42,307 nt of DNA from an uncultured Sulfolobales archaeon (GTDB taxonomy: Archaea > Thermoproteota > Thermoprotei_A > Sulfolobales > NBVN01). The DNA lies in NCBI GenBank assembly GCA_938045815.1, contig CALIBI010000029.1, positions 1 through 42,307 of the forward strand, read 5' to 3'. Under the pieces are notes generated by a model. The model did no database searches, was not told where the DNA came from, and saw only the letters and a list, made by a program, of their open reading frames with translations. Within the stretch, counting starts at the first letter, position 1, and every line of letters starts with the position of its first letter. A program made the translations under genes and the position numbers. Below, one piece after another: positions 8,776 through 16,569 of the stretch.

Positions 8776-10449
8776 ATGGGAACACCTAAAGAAGAAGAGA
8801 GAAAGCTTCTTTTCGCGACTTGGGGAGATCCTGAAACCTGGGTGCAGGTCAAGTATCTTGTCGTTAAGGAAGAAGATGATAAACTTAAGATTGAAGAGGT
8901 GGGTGAAGAGTTATTTTCTTCTACTACAGCTCTTATGAGACTGCTTAAGCCCACACGAACTAGGATCTTCGTTCAGGATTCACTATACCTGAAGGAGATT
9001 ACGAGAGGAAAGGAGAAAAGAACACATGATCGCCTTAAAAGGTCGGCTATTGAAGAGAGAGTTAAGAATTTAGTATTGGACGCTAAGAAAGAAAGAAGAG
9101 ATGAGGAAGAAAAGAAGAAATTTAATGAGGAGATACGTGAGTTAGGCTTAGAAAATATATTGGTAGTGCCTGGCATAATCTCTTATAGGGACGGGGCAAA
9201 TATCTACGTATGGCGGGGTGATAATTTCTATGAAGTGTTGGTCGGCAGTCTTATTGAGCACATACTTAGTGAACTCAGAATGGAGAATGCTAGCAGGATC
9301 GGGGTTGTGATAGACACTACGCACGGCGTAAATTATTTTGTAGTAGCTCTTACCGAAGCGTGTCGACTGGCTTCCGCAATCTACTTGCTGGAGAGATCTC
9401 CTAGCATCAAAAATATAAATATTAGGATACTTCGTTACAATTCAGATCCTTTACTTCTTAAGGATAGTGATATGAGAGGAGCTTCAGTTAAGGTCAACTT
9501 AATTGCTAGGGAAGAGCTTCGAGGAGTAGCGTCTAACTTCGTACTACCTACGCTAGAAAACTTAGTAAGTAGGGGACTTTCCGAAGCAGCAAATACTCTA
9601 AACAATCACTGGCATGAAGAAGAACCTGGAGAGTGGAAGAGAGAGTGGGAAAAAGCTCTTGCAGCTTGCCTGCTCTTCTTCAGAGGCTTGCCGATATGGG
9701 CCTTACGCATTGCCCAAGAAACCAGAGTGCCAGACACGCGTGAGTTGCTCGAGGTTATGAAGAACATCGAACTCAAGCACGAGAAGGAATCAGAGGAAAG
9801 GAACGTGGTAAGACACAAATACACCTACGAGTGGGGTCCTAAAAAACCGAGAGTAGAGGTAGTTGTCGTGAGTGAGGTCGTGAAAGCACTTAAGAATTTC
9901 AAGGAGAAACTCCACAGCGAGGAGTGTCGCGAGAGAGTTGAGAAAATGTTGACTGAGTTTTTACACGAACTTAAGAACACGCCTGGGCAGGATGCTAAGT
10001 GTCCCTGTGTAGAGAAGTTCGTAGAAACTATTGAGAAAGCGGAACAACACATTTCTGGAACGTTCTGTTATGACTTGGAAGAATTAGTAAGCATTGTAGA
10101 GAATGTTTATTCCAAAAACGTAAGCAGACTTCTCACTTACGAAATCAACAAATTGAATAAACGCTTAAAGAGAAACCCTGACATAAAGAGAAAGCTTGAC
10201 ATGTCGTGCACGACTAACAACATAACCTACAGCGTAGATGACTGTAAGCATCCAAAATATCTCACGGCACGTAATAAAGAGCTCACGATACTTATTCCAT
10301 CCGAAGAAGGAACTAGTATAAGAAACTTATACGCTCACGCAGGTTTTGCAAGAGGTTCGCTCTATGTTGCCGCCCTTTTCAACGAAAAACTCTACGCCTG
10401 TCCAATAGATTGGGAAAAATACCTAGACGTATTAAAAACTAACTGCTAA
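8776..10449 (+). CDS. csx1: Csx1-family CARF-HEPN ribonuclease (DxTHG family)
   Basis: Csx1 proteins sense cyclic oligoadenylate with an N-terminal CARF domain and degrade RNA with a C-terminal HEPN domain. The CARF hallmark DTTHG is at residues 180-184, and the upstream segment LVVPGIISY is also typical. The C-terminus has an RX4H HEPN catalytic motif, R516-N-L-Y-A-H521. At 557 aa it is longer than the compact Csx1 proteins (about 450 aa). The extra length is a charged, helical region between CARF and HEPN plus an early K/E-rich helix at about residues 75-125. The start ATG follows a G-rich ribosome site. It is the last gene of the operon, so it is probably co-transcribed with its activator Cas10. 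Confidence 0.92.
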   Translation: MGTPKEEERKLLFATWGDPETWVQVKYLVVKEEDDKLKIEEVGEELFSSTTALMRLLKPTRTRIFVQDSLYLKEITRGKEKRTHDRLKRSAIEERVKNLVLDAKKERRDEEEKKKFNEEIRELGLENILVVPGIISYRDGANIYVWRGDNFYEVLVGSLIEHILSELRMENASRIGVVIDTTHGVNYFVVALTEACRLASAIYLLERSPSIKNINIRILRYNSDPLLLKDSDMRGASVKVNLIAREELRGVASNFVLPTLENLVSRGLSEAANTLNNHWHEEEPGEWKREWEKALAACLLFFRGLPIWALRIAQETRVPDTRELLEVMKNIELKHEKESEERNVVRHKYTYEWGPKKPRVEVVVVSEVVKALKNFKEKLHSEECRERVEKMLTEFLHELKNTPGQDAKCPCVEKFVETIEKAEQHISGTFCYDLEELVSIVENVYSKNVSRLLTYEINKLNKRLKRNPDIKRKLDMSCTTNNITYSVDDCKHPKYLTARNKELTILIPSEEGTSIRNLYAHAGFARGSLYVAALFNEKLYACPIDWEKYLDVLKTNC

Positions 10450-10543
10450 GAACAGAACTCTTCAATCACTGATTTGTGGGTGGTGAGGGTGTGTTAATTA
10501 GTGTTGCTGATGTTGGGTTGTTTTGTTTTGAGTATTAACAGTG

Positions 10544-10551
10544 TTATATTT
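10544..10551 (+). promoter_or_regulatory. TATA box of the YHS-copA unit
   Basis: TTATATTT lies about 40 bases before the GTG chosen for the YHS protein, in a strongly G/T-rich gap after csx1. It argues for the short version of the YHS gene, because a longer reading frame from 10501 would place this promoter inside the coding region. Metal-dependent control is expected for such a unit, but I could not pick out an operator. Confidence 0.5.
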
Positions 10552-10587
10552 ATTTGTTGGTGTTGTAGTTTTTGTTGGGTGGGTGGT

Positions 10588-10782
10588 GTGTCTTTTGAGG
10601 TGGATCCTGTTTGTGGGATGAGGGTGGATCCTGTGAGGGCTGTTCACAAGACGGTGTATGGGGGGAGGGTGTATTACTTCTGTAGTAAGCATTGTAAGGT
10701 TTTGTTTGAGGGGGATCCTGAGTATTATCTTAAGCACGGTCCTGTGGGTATGTTGAGTGGTCGTGGTGAGGGAGAAGATTAA
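10588..10782 (+). CDS. YHS-domain heavy-metal-binding protein
   Basis: This is a 64-aa protein that is almost entirely a YHS/TRASH-like metal-binding domain: VDPVCGM at residues 5-11 and YFCSKHC at 30-36, giving Cys9, Cys32 and Cys36 as likely metal ligands. Such domains occur fused to or beside copper ATPases and are thought to bind or hand over Cu or related ions. GTG 10588 is chosen because it follows GGGTGGGTGG and a suitably spaced TATA box. Residues upstream (from 10501) are Cys/Trp-rich and unlike the family. The 3' end overlaps copA by 26 bases, so the two are surely co-expressed. Confidence 0.85.
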   Translation: MSFEVDPVCGMRVDPVRAVHKTVYGGRVYYFCSKHCKVLFEGDPEYYLKHGPVGMLSGRGEGED

Positions 10783-13165
10783 GATAGTAGGTATTGATTG
10801 CCCTACCTGCGTCTACTCTATTCAGAGTAGACTGAGGAGGTTGAGAGGTTTTCGTAGGATAGAGATAGATCCTTCCTCGGGAGATGCTTTCGTAGAATAT
10901 GATGATGAGGAGTGTAGGCTGAGAGACATATACAGAGCTGTGAGAGACGCTGGGTACGACATCCTTAAAGAGAAAACAATCTTCACCATACGAGAGTTAA
11001 GTGAGGATGAAGTAGGATTAATCGAGTCAAGAATCTTGAGAATACCTGGAGTCCTAGAATGCCACGCTTCCTCAGTAACCAAGCTAGTAAGCATAACATA
11101 CAACCCACTAACAACAAACCCTGACGAAGTACTTACCGAGATTAAGAATCTCGGATTAAGCATCGTTAGTCTTACTGAGGAATCTCTCGGTAAGGAACCC
11201 CAAGAAAAATTCTTGCTCTACAGAAGACTCACGACATTCCTCATCGGGTTCTTCGCAGTAACTCACGCCATGCTGAGCATGTACTACGAAACACTACCAC
11301 CACACGAGAACGAAATACTACTAGCGCTACTAGCCGTAATAGCCGTCAGCACAGGATACGACATAATCGTTAGGGGGGTGAAGTCCCTAACCAGACTATC
11401 ACCAACGATGGACTCACTAATAACTCTATCAGTCCTAACAACCCTAACAGCCGGCATAGCAGGAATACTGGGTCTCCTAGAATGGCGTGAAGGACTCCAC
11501 AACACATCATTTTTTGAAGCATCAGCAGGCGTCATAGGCTTCATGAGTTTGGGGAAGTATCTTGAGGAGAGACTAAGAAAAAAATCCCTAAAATCACTTG
11601 AAGACCTGACGAAAACACTCTACGGGAAAGCAAGAGTAATCGAGAACGGGGTAGTGAAAGAAAAGAACGTCGCAGACATCACGGTCGGGGAGGTAGTTGA
11701 GGTCAAGGCCGGAGAGATCGTGCCGGTCGACGGGGTAGTTACTGACGGTTGGGGCTACGTAGACGAATCAAGCTTCACAGGAGAACCAGTACCGAGACTC
11801 AAGAAAGCTGAATCAAGAGATCCCGTACTAGCAGGAAGCATCTTAACGAGCGGCTACCTAAGAATCAGAGTAACCAGAACCTCCAAAAACACGACCCTCT
11901 ACCAAATCATCGAGACCGTCAGGGAAGCACAGTTCCACAAACCCGAAATAATGAGGATCGCTGACAAGATTGTAGGACTCCTCACCTGGGGTGTTATTGC
12001 CGTAGCTGCCCTCACACTAACCTACTGGTGGCTCGTAGCCGGTGAAGCAGCTCTAGCCCTAACGTTCTCCGCGGCAGTACTAGCTATAGCGTGTCCCTGC
12101 GCTCTCGGAATAGCGGTGCCGATGGTTATCTCAATAGCTGTCCTGAGAGCCACCAGAAACGGAATACTGGTGAGGCGTGGGGACGTTTTCGAGAGAGCGA
12201 GTGAGGTGAGGCTAGTACTATTCGATAAGACAGGAACACTGACTGCGGGGAAGCCAGCACTCAAGAAAACCTACCTAATCAACAACGTTAACGAGGACCT
12301 AGTACTTAAGCACGCCTGCAGCATAGAATCCAGGAGCGAGCACCCGATCTCGAAAGCCATCCTAAACTACTGCGTGGAGAGAGGAATCAACGTGGAAGAA
12401 CCAACAGAGTACGTACACATGCCCGGGATGGGGGTAGCCGGCACAGTCAACGGAGTGATGGTTGCTGTGGGGAACCTGGAACTCATGAGGAGATCCGGAG
12501 CGAACTACAGCGAGGAGATAACGAAACTGATTGAAGAGATCGGGGGCAGGGGCTCCATAGCAGTCCTAGTCAGTGTTGGGGGCGAGATATCAGCAGTACT
12601 GGAGATCGGGGACTCACTAAAACCTGAAGCAGAGGAAGTCATTAAGGAACTGAAAACACGAGGCCTGAAAGTAGGTCTCGTAAGCGGTGATAGTGAAGCC
12701 AGCGTAAGATACTACGCGAAAACACTCAACCTAGACCTCGCGTACTCAGAACTCAAGCCAGACGAGAAAGCAGAACTAGTAAAGAAAATACAGAACGAAG
12801 GAACTAAAGTAATGTTCGTCGGGGACGGAGTAAACGACGCGCCAGCCATAACATCCTCATCACTCGGAGTAGCAGTAGGGAGTGGAGCCGAAATATCTAG
12901 AGAATCCGGAGACGTAATACTCACCAAAAACAAACTAACAGACCTCATCAAGCTCCTAAACCTAAGCAAAATAACCAAGAAGAAATCAATCGAGAACATC
13001 GCGTGGGCATTCATATACAACGCAGCCCTAATACCGGTCGCGGCAGGCCTACTCTACACAACCCACGGAATAATAATCAAACCAGAAATGGCTGCCCTAG
13101 CAATGATACTGAGCGACATAACAGTAATACTAAACGCCGCAACACTACTAACCAAGAAACTCTAA
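10757..13165 (+). CDS. copA: Copper-translocating P1B-type ATPase CopA
   Basis: This membrane pump exports Cu(+) from the cytoplasm using ATP. The order is an N-terminal HMA domain with GIDCPTC (C15, C18); a second HMA-like domain at about 72-142 in which the metal site reads PGVLECHASS, so CxxC is lost; transmembrane helices; the actuator loop with SFTGEP; the CPC ion-binding motif in a membrane helix (446-448); the phosphorylated Asp490 in DKTGT; the HP locus (SEHPIS); and the hinge GDGVNDAP. The length of 802 aa is typical. The start is GTG 10757, inside the YHS gene; GTG 10763 or 10766 are alternatives. Coding-strand composition changes from G/T-rich at the 5' end to A/C-rich. Confidence 0.95.
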   Translation: MVVVREKIKIVGIDCPTCVYSIQSRLRRLRGFRRIEIDPSSGDAFVEYDDEECRLRDIYRAVRDAGYDILKEKTIFTIRELSEDEVGLIESRILRIPGVLECHASSVTKLVSITYNPLTTNPDEVLTEIKNLGLSIVSLTEESLGKEPQEKFLLYRRLTTFLIGFFAVTHAMLSMYYETLPPHENEILLALLAVIAVSTGYDIIVRGVKSLTRLSPTMDSLITLSVLTTLTAGIAGILGLLEWREGLHNTSFFEASAGVIGFMSLGKYLEERLRKKSLKSLEDLTKTLYGKARVIENGVVKEKNVADITVGEVVEVKAGEIVPVDGVVTDGWGYVDESSFTGEPVPRLKKAESRDPVLAGSILTSGYLRIRVTRTSKNTTLYQIIETVREAQFHKPEIMRIADKIVGLLTWGVIAVAALTLTYWWLVAGEAALALTFSAAVLAIACPCALGIAVPMVISIAVLRATRNGILVRRGDVFERASEVRLVLFDKTGTLTAGKPALKKTYLINNVNEDLVLKHACSIESRSEHPISKAILNYCVERGINVEEPTEYVHMPGMGVAGTVNGVMVAVGNLELMRRSGANYSEEITKLIEEIGGRGSIAVLVSVGGEISAVLEIGDSLKPEAEEVIKELKTRGLKVGLVSGDSEASVRYYAKTLNLDLAYSELKPDEKAELVKKIQNEGTKVMFVGDGVNDAPAITSSSLGVAVGSGAEISRESGDVILTKNKLTDLIKLLNLSKITKKKSIENIAWAFIYNAALIPVAAGLLYTTHGIIIKPEMAALAMILSDITVILNAATLLTKKL

Positions 13166-13192
13166 ACACACTGGCAGCGAGAGAATCTCCAA

Positions 13193-13200
13193 GCTTATTA
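13193..13200 (+). promoter_or_regulatory. Probable TATA element of the DGC gene
   Basis: GCTTATTA, 43-50 bases before the GTG start, is the only A/T-rich element in the short gap after copA. The GGTGG at 13234-13238 would serve as the ribosome-binding site. Read-through from copA is equally possible. Confidence 0.35.
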
Positions 13201-13242
13201 ACCTTGACCTCAACTCCTACAGGAGATCTGACGGTGGTATAG

Positions 13243-13647
13243 GTGGCGAAAACAGTTGAGAAAAAGTTGTTGGAGGCTTGTCATAAAGCTGCTGAACATA
13301 GTGACATGATTTGGGTTTGTGGTGGTGCTTCTAATGTTGGTCTCATAGCACATGAAGCCGGAATCCTACTCACTAATGGTGGTAACGGTAGGATGTGCTG
13401 CACAGCCGCGATCGGTGCTGGGTCGGTAGTACACGCTGAGATTGCCTTGAAGGCTAAGAGAAACATAGTTATTAATGGGTGCGGTAATAGGTGTGCTTCC
13501 AAAATCCTAGAGAGAGTTGGGGCAAGGATAGACTATGAAGTAATCGTATCAAACTACATACAGAAACTACCAACCCTAGATATTTCTGAGGATGAAGTAA
13601 AGAAAATAGCTGCGAAAATCGTTGAGGATCTGAAGTCTAAAACCTAA
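13243..13647 (+). CDS. Putative zinc-binding protein, DGC domain
   Basis: This 134-aa protein has the conserved cysteine pattern of the DGC family: CGGASNVG (Cys26), GRMCC (Cys52, Cys53) and NGCGNRC (Cys80, Cys84). The family is named for a conserved Asp-Gly-Cys-type motif and is thought to bind zinc; its biochemical role is not known. The GTG start at 13243 follows a GGTGG ribosome site. It sits between copA and a broken DUF134 gene, so a role in metal or redox handling is possible but is only inference. The whole frame is intact. Confidence 0.8.
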   Translation: MAKTVEKKLLEACHKAAEHSDMIWVCGGASNVGLIAHEAGILLTNGGNGRMCCTAAIGAGSVVHAEIALKAKRNIVINGCGNRCASKILERVGARIDYEVIVSNYIQKLPTLDISEDEVKKIAAKIVEDLKSKT

Positions 13648-13664
13648 AACTCATACGAAGATTT

Positions 13665-13880
13665 TCAATCCAACGCATTAATACCAGAACCCCCCGTCTC
13701 TGTGGGAGAGAACCCGTACACCTAGACTTAGCCGAAGTAGAGGCCTTAAAACTCATAGACGTCGAGAAGCTGCCATTTAGAGAGGCTGAGCAAGTGATGG
13801 GCGCTTCGAGGTCTACGATCTGGAGACCTGTGAACAGCGCTAGATAGAAGATAACTAACGCGGTCCTGGAGATAGGAGAA
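13665..13880 (+). pseudogene. Broken second copy of a DUF134 regulator
   Basis: This stretch is clearly homologous at DNA level to the intact DUF134 gene at 16878-17198. Both share AACGCATTAATACCAGAACC, then the LDLAEVEALKLI coding segment and the helix-turn-helix segment. The copy is missing the first 28 or so codons (the Cys/Arg-rich N-terminus). It has a net 2-base insertion between the CCAGAACC and GAACCC positions, which changes frame. It also has an in-frame TAG at 13845-13847 where the intact gene has GAG. Homology fades near 13880, where the next remnant begins. It cannot make the full protein. Confidence 0.88.
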
Positions 13881-13884
13881 GTAG

Positions 13885-14465
13885 TCTACGAGATTGTGTG
13901 GAGTGAAAACTTAATCTCAGCCCACGTGAGAGCCGAGAACAGCGAGAACGTGGAGAGAATGGGGTTCCAAGTATGCACCAAGCTATGTGGGCAAGGTCTA
14001 CCAGACAGCGTTCAACGATGTGGAGAACGGAAGGCCAGTCCTCTTCTCAGGAACGCCATGTCAAATTGCCGCACTTAACAAGATAACGTCAAAGAAGAAA
14101 GCCTTTATTAACGAACAATTGTTTACAGCAGATATAGTTTGCCATGGTGTTCCATCCCTAAAGGTTTTCAAGAACACTTGAAATACATCGCAAAAGAAAG
14201 AAAAAATTTATCCATAAACCTTAGAGATAAGAGCAGAGGATAGTCTAATTATCAAATGAAAATACTGTTTGACGATGGAAGCATCTACACTAAATCTCAT
14301 CGTGACGATACATTCCTCTTCTTCTTTCTTTGGAATCAAATTTTAAATAATATATGCTACAATCGCCTGTTCTCTAAATCTCAAGACAGGGAGACATAAC
14401 GCTTGAGGACTTCTGGGGAATTCCTAAAATTCCGCGACGAGAAAGGAGTGTCTGTTTTATTAATC
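13885..14465 (+). pseudogene. Decayed F420-hydrogenase beta-subunit-like gene
   Basis: Pieces of the FrhB/F420-dehydrogenase beta family can be read in shifting frames: SKYAPSYVGKVYQTAF, then VLFSGTPCQIAAL and DIVCHGVPSLKVFK, a stop near 14181, LRDKSRG with another stop, and finally GDITLEDFWGIPKI near 14393-14433. This is the expected order of the C-terminal half of the family, which carries iron-sulfur and flavin sites in intact members. The Cys-rich N-terminus is absent and several frameshifts and stops are present. Copies of this family are common in archaeal polysaccharide loci, which fits the glycosyltransferase gene just downstream. Confidence 0.82.
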
Positions 14466-14502
14466 ACCTGTATTAATCAATAGCGAGAGAGGAAGTAGGG
14501 CT

Positions 14503-15657
14503 ATGAAGATAGTCATCACAAGATTCGAGTCTACCCTCATTCCAGACGGTGTCAATACGTTTATATTTGAGTTAAGTGCCGCGTTGGTTAGGAAGGGTCA
14601 TGAGGTCTGTGTCGTGAGTGGTTGGGGGCTTCCTCCCTACAGAAATCAGGAGGAAGTACGTCGTTTATTCGATATCGATGTAGTTCCTGAGATCCACTAC
14701 TTGAAGAGGGGGCAGTTCGGGAGCAGAGTTGAGGGGGTTCTTTACTGGCTTATCTACGGCAACAGGTTCTTGAGGGAAGTTGAGCCTGATGTAGTGATAA
14801 TGAACGGGGTCGTGCCGTGCTGGTCACGAGGAGTGAGGATAGTGGTGTCTCATGGTCTAAGAACTTCGGGTTCCTTCACGATAGTGCATAGAGCGTATGA
14901 TTTCGTCATGTACCGAGTTGTAGGTTCTCTGGTAGCAGTCTCCCAGACACTCAAGCAGGAGATTGAGAGGGAGCTCGGAATAACTGATATAACAGTGATA
15001 CCAGTAGGACTAGATACTCGTAGATACTCTCCGCTGCCTAAGAACCAGAGAGAGCAGGCAATCCTACACGTAGGAACCAGGTCCGTGAAAAACTTAGCAA
15101 CTACCTTGAGAGCCTTCAGGATCCTCTCTAAGGAGATACAAGAAGTTAAGCTGTACGTAACTGGCAGTGATGCTGCCCAGTATCGGGATCTCGTGGAGAA
15201 CGAGGTGAGGGATAAAGTGTTCTTTCTTGGAGTCATACCAAAATGGAGACTTAGGGCACTTTATTCGAGGGTCCTGGCTATTTCTGCCCCATCCTTTTAC
15301 GAAGCTTTCCCCTACACGATCCTAGAAGCCTTTGCATCGGGAACTCCCGTCGTAGGTTCAAATGCTATACCCGAGGAGCTTCTCATTGATGGTTATAACG
15401 GCTACAGGATCCAGCCCCCAGAGAATTATCGAGCGCTCGCAGAGAGGCTGCTGGACCTTCTCCTAGAAGACTCAAAATGGAGGTTCATGTCTTCTAACGC
15501 GAGGGCTACAGCCCTTAATTACGACATTCAAAAGATAGCGGAAGCGTACCTGGCTCTAGTCCATAGGCTGCAGAGTTATGATGAACGACAGCATCAAAAG
15601 CTTCGTGGACAAGCACTATTTACAGGCTTTTTTCGAAGGAGCGGAAGCAATGGATAG
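14503..15657 (+). CDS. Family 4 glycosyltransferase (GT-B fold)
   Basis: This is probably a retaining sugar transferase using an NDP-sugar to build a surface glycan or glycolipid; acceptor and sugar cannot be told. The N-terminal Rossmann domain opens with MKIVITRFES and a DGVNTFIFELSAAL helix. The C-terminal GT4 domain has the EX7E motif (Glu267 and Glu275 in FYEAFPYTILEAFASGTPVV). It is 384 aa, normal for the family. ATG 14503 follows AGGAAGTAGGG. The last 20 or so residues are basic and unlike the family, so the end may be altered where the frame runs into the degraded region. It is the only intact gene between two pseudogenes. Confidence 0.87.
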   Translation: MKIVITRFESTLIPDGVNTFIFELSAALVRKGHEVCVVSGWGLPPYRNQEEVRRLFDIDVVPEIHYLKRGQFGSRVEGVLYWLIYGNRFLREVEPDVVIMNGVVPCWSRGVRIVVSHGLRTSGSFTIVHRAYDFVMYRVVGSLVAVSQTLKQEIERELGITDITVIPVGLDTRRYSPLPKNQREQAILHVGTRSVKNLATTLRAFRILSKEIQEVKLYVTGSDAAQYRDLVENEVRDKVFFLGVIPKWRLRALYSRVLAISAPSFYEAFPYTILEAFASGTPVVGSNAIPEELLIDGYNGYRIQPPENYRALAERLLDLLLEDSKWRFMSSNARATALNYDIQKIAEAYLALVHRLQSYDERQHQKLRGQALFTGFFRRSGSNG

Positions 15658-15685
15658 ATGTTGAGACCTGGTCTGGAGCTCGTGA

Positions 15686-16300
15686 GGACGGGAGATAATC
15701 ACGTCCACACCGAGCCTGGAGGCTCTCTTTAGAAAACACGGGACCTCCTCGGCCGCGCTGGCTGTGGGGCTCCTCGTAGTAGTGGTGGCCTCGGCGAGCT
15801 CCCTCATGAACTACGTCGGCGCCCAGTCCGAGGCGCTGACCGGCTTGGTGCGGGTGAGCGAAACCTACATAGTCATGAGCCAAGACGTAACGGCCCTCAC
15901 GAATAGTCAGGTGGACACGGGAATGAACCACCACCTGTCGGAGGACGATGAGGTTGATCATGTCTTCCTTCAAAAGCTCCTGGAGGCGGAGCTCGAAGCG
16001 CCTTCGGCGATCCTGAGGGTGAGCGTCAGGGTCTTGGGAGACCTCGAAGGGTACCTGAGGCTCAGAGCAGTGAGCCTGAATGGGACCTTCGCGAGGAGCG
16101 GCCTTGAGGCGAGCGTGGGCGAGCTCTTGGCCAGGAGGGCGGACATCTCCGTAAACGAGACACGACCCTTTCGGTTGGCGGGAAGGTCGTCAGCCTCAGA
16201 GTCGTCGGCGTTCACTGAGTCTATGTTAACGTCGCATCCGGTGCAGGAAGCCCTCTCACCGAGCCATAAACTTGTTACCTCTCGACCAACGTCGCTCTGA
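15686..16300 (+). pseudogene. GC-rich remnant of an FtsX/MacB-type ABC transporter permease
   Basis: The open frame encodes LEALFRKHGTSSAALAVGLL, a hydrophobic helix, then a long extracytoplasmic part with LLARRADISVNET. This resembles the N-terminal helix and periplasmic-type domain of archaeal MacB/FtsX permeases. There is no good start: an in-frame TGA at 15683 precedes it. At about 16160 the expected sequence moves to another frame, reading TTLSVGGKVVSLRVVGVH before a TGA at 16216. The other three membrane helices are missing. One 60-base line (16081-16140) is 72% G+C, while a line of the upstream glycosyltransferase is 48%, so it is probably foreign DNA. Confidence 0.72.
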
Positions 16301-16446
16301 CCAACCCTAATTAATCCCATGATTGCAAACGAGGCTACGAAGGGGGCGACGAACACCATCCACATCCTGTATTAAGAGGATTTCATGACGATCGCTGATA
16401 ACGACCTCTACGAGTTAAAAATAAGTTCGTCGGTCTAGGAGTTGAA
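16301..16446. other. Non-coding, degraded stretch
   Basis: I see no gene here. Short frames after the permease remnant end quickly, and composition falls back from GC-rich to the local average by about 16380. It is probably further decay product of the island. Confidence 0.5.
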
Positions 16447-16469
16447 GTGTTTAAAGATTCCTTAAACAC
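16447..16469. repeat. Perfect 8-bp inverted repeat
   Basis: GTGTTTAA and TTAAACAC are perfect complements separated by 7 bases. The hairpin lies in non-coding DNA between the permease remnant and the DUF5320-type gene. It could be a regulator site, a relic of a mobile element end, or chance. No promoter or gene is close enough to decide. Confidence 0.6.
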
Positions 16470-16539
16470 GCAATTCTTAGCGGAAGGCCGAACATCTTAT
16501 AAGCTTGAGGGATCGTCGGGAGCTCAGACTAAAAAGAGT

Positions 16540-16556
16540 GTTTTTACAATAAAAAC
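16540..16556. terminator. Hairpin terminator after the DUF5320-type gene
   Basis: GTTTTTACAATAAAAAC is a perfect inverted repeat with 7-bp arms, a 3-base loop and a T5 run on either strand. It begins 14 bases after the stop of the minus-strand gene at 16570. Archaeal termination needs mainly a T-run, which both strands supply here. Confidence 0.55.
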
Positions 16557-16569
16557 TGCTTCTAAATAA

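Noticed and set aside
10501-10587. Longer N-terminus for the YHS protein
   Set aside because: It would place the likely TATA box inside the gene, and the extra residues are a Cys/Trp/Val run unlike the family; GTG 10588 has a good ribosome site.
13003-13242. Plus-strand open frame of 79 codons across the copA end
   Set aside because: It is a shifted-frame shadow of copA (rich in Asn/Thr/Arg from A/C-rich DNA), with no ribosome site.
13896-14181. Two overlapping short open frames read as small proteins
   Set aside because: Both are pieces of the same F420-hydrogenase-beta-like pseudogene in different frames.
15764-16300. Reading this 178-codon frame as an intact small membrane protein
   Set aside because: The FtsX-like pattern continues in another frame after about 16160, and the frame's last 45 residues are out of pattern, so it is better treated as a pseudogene.
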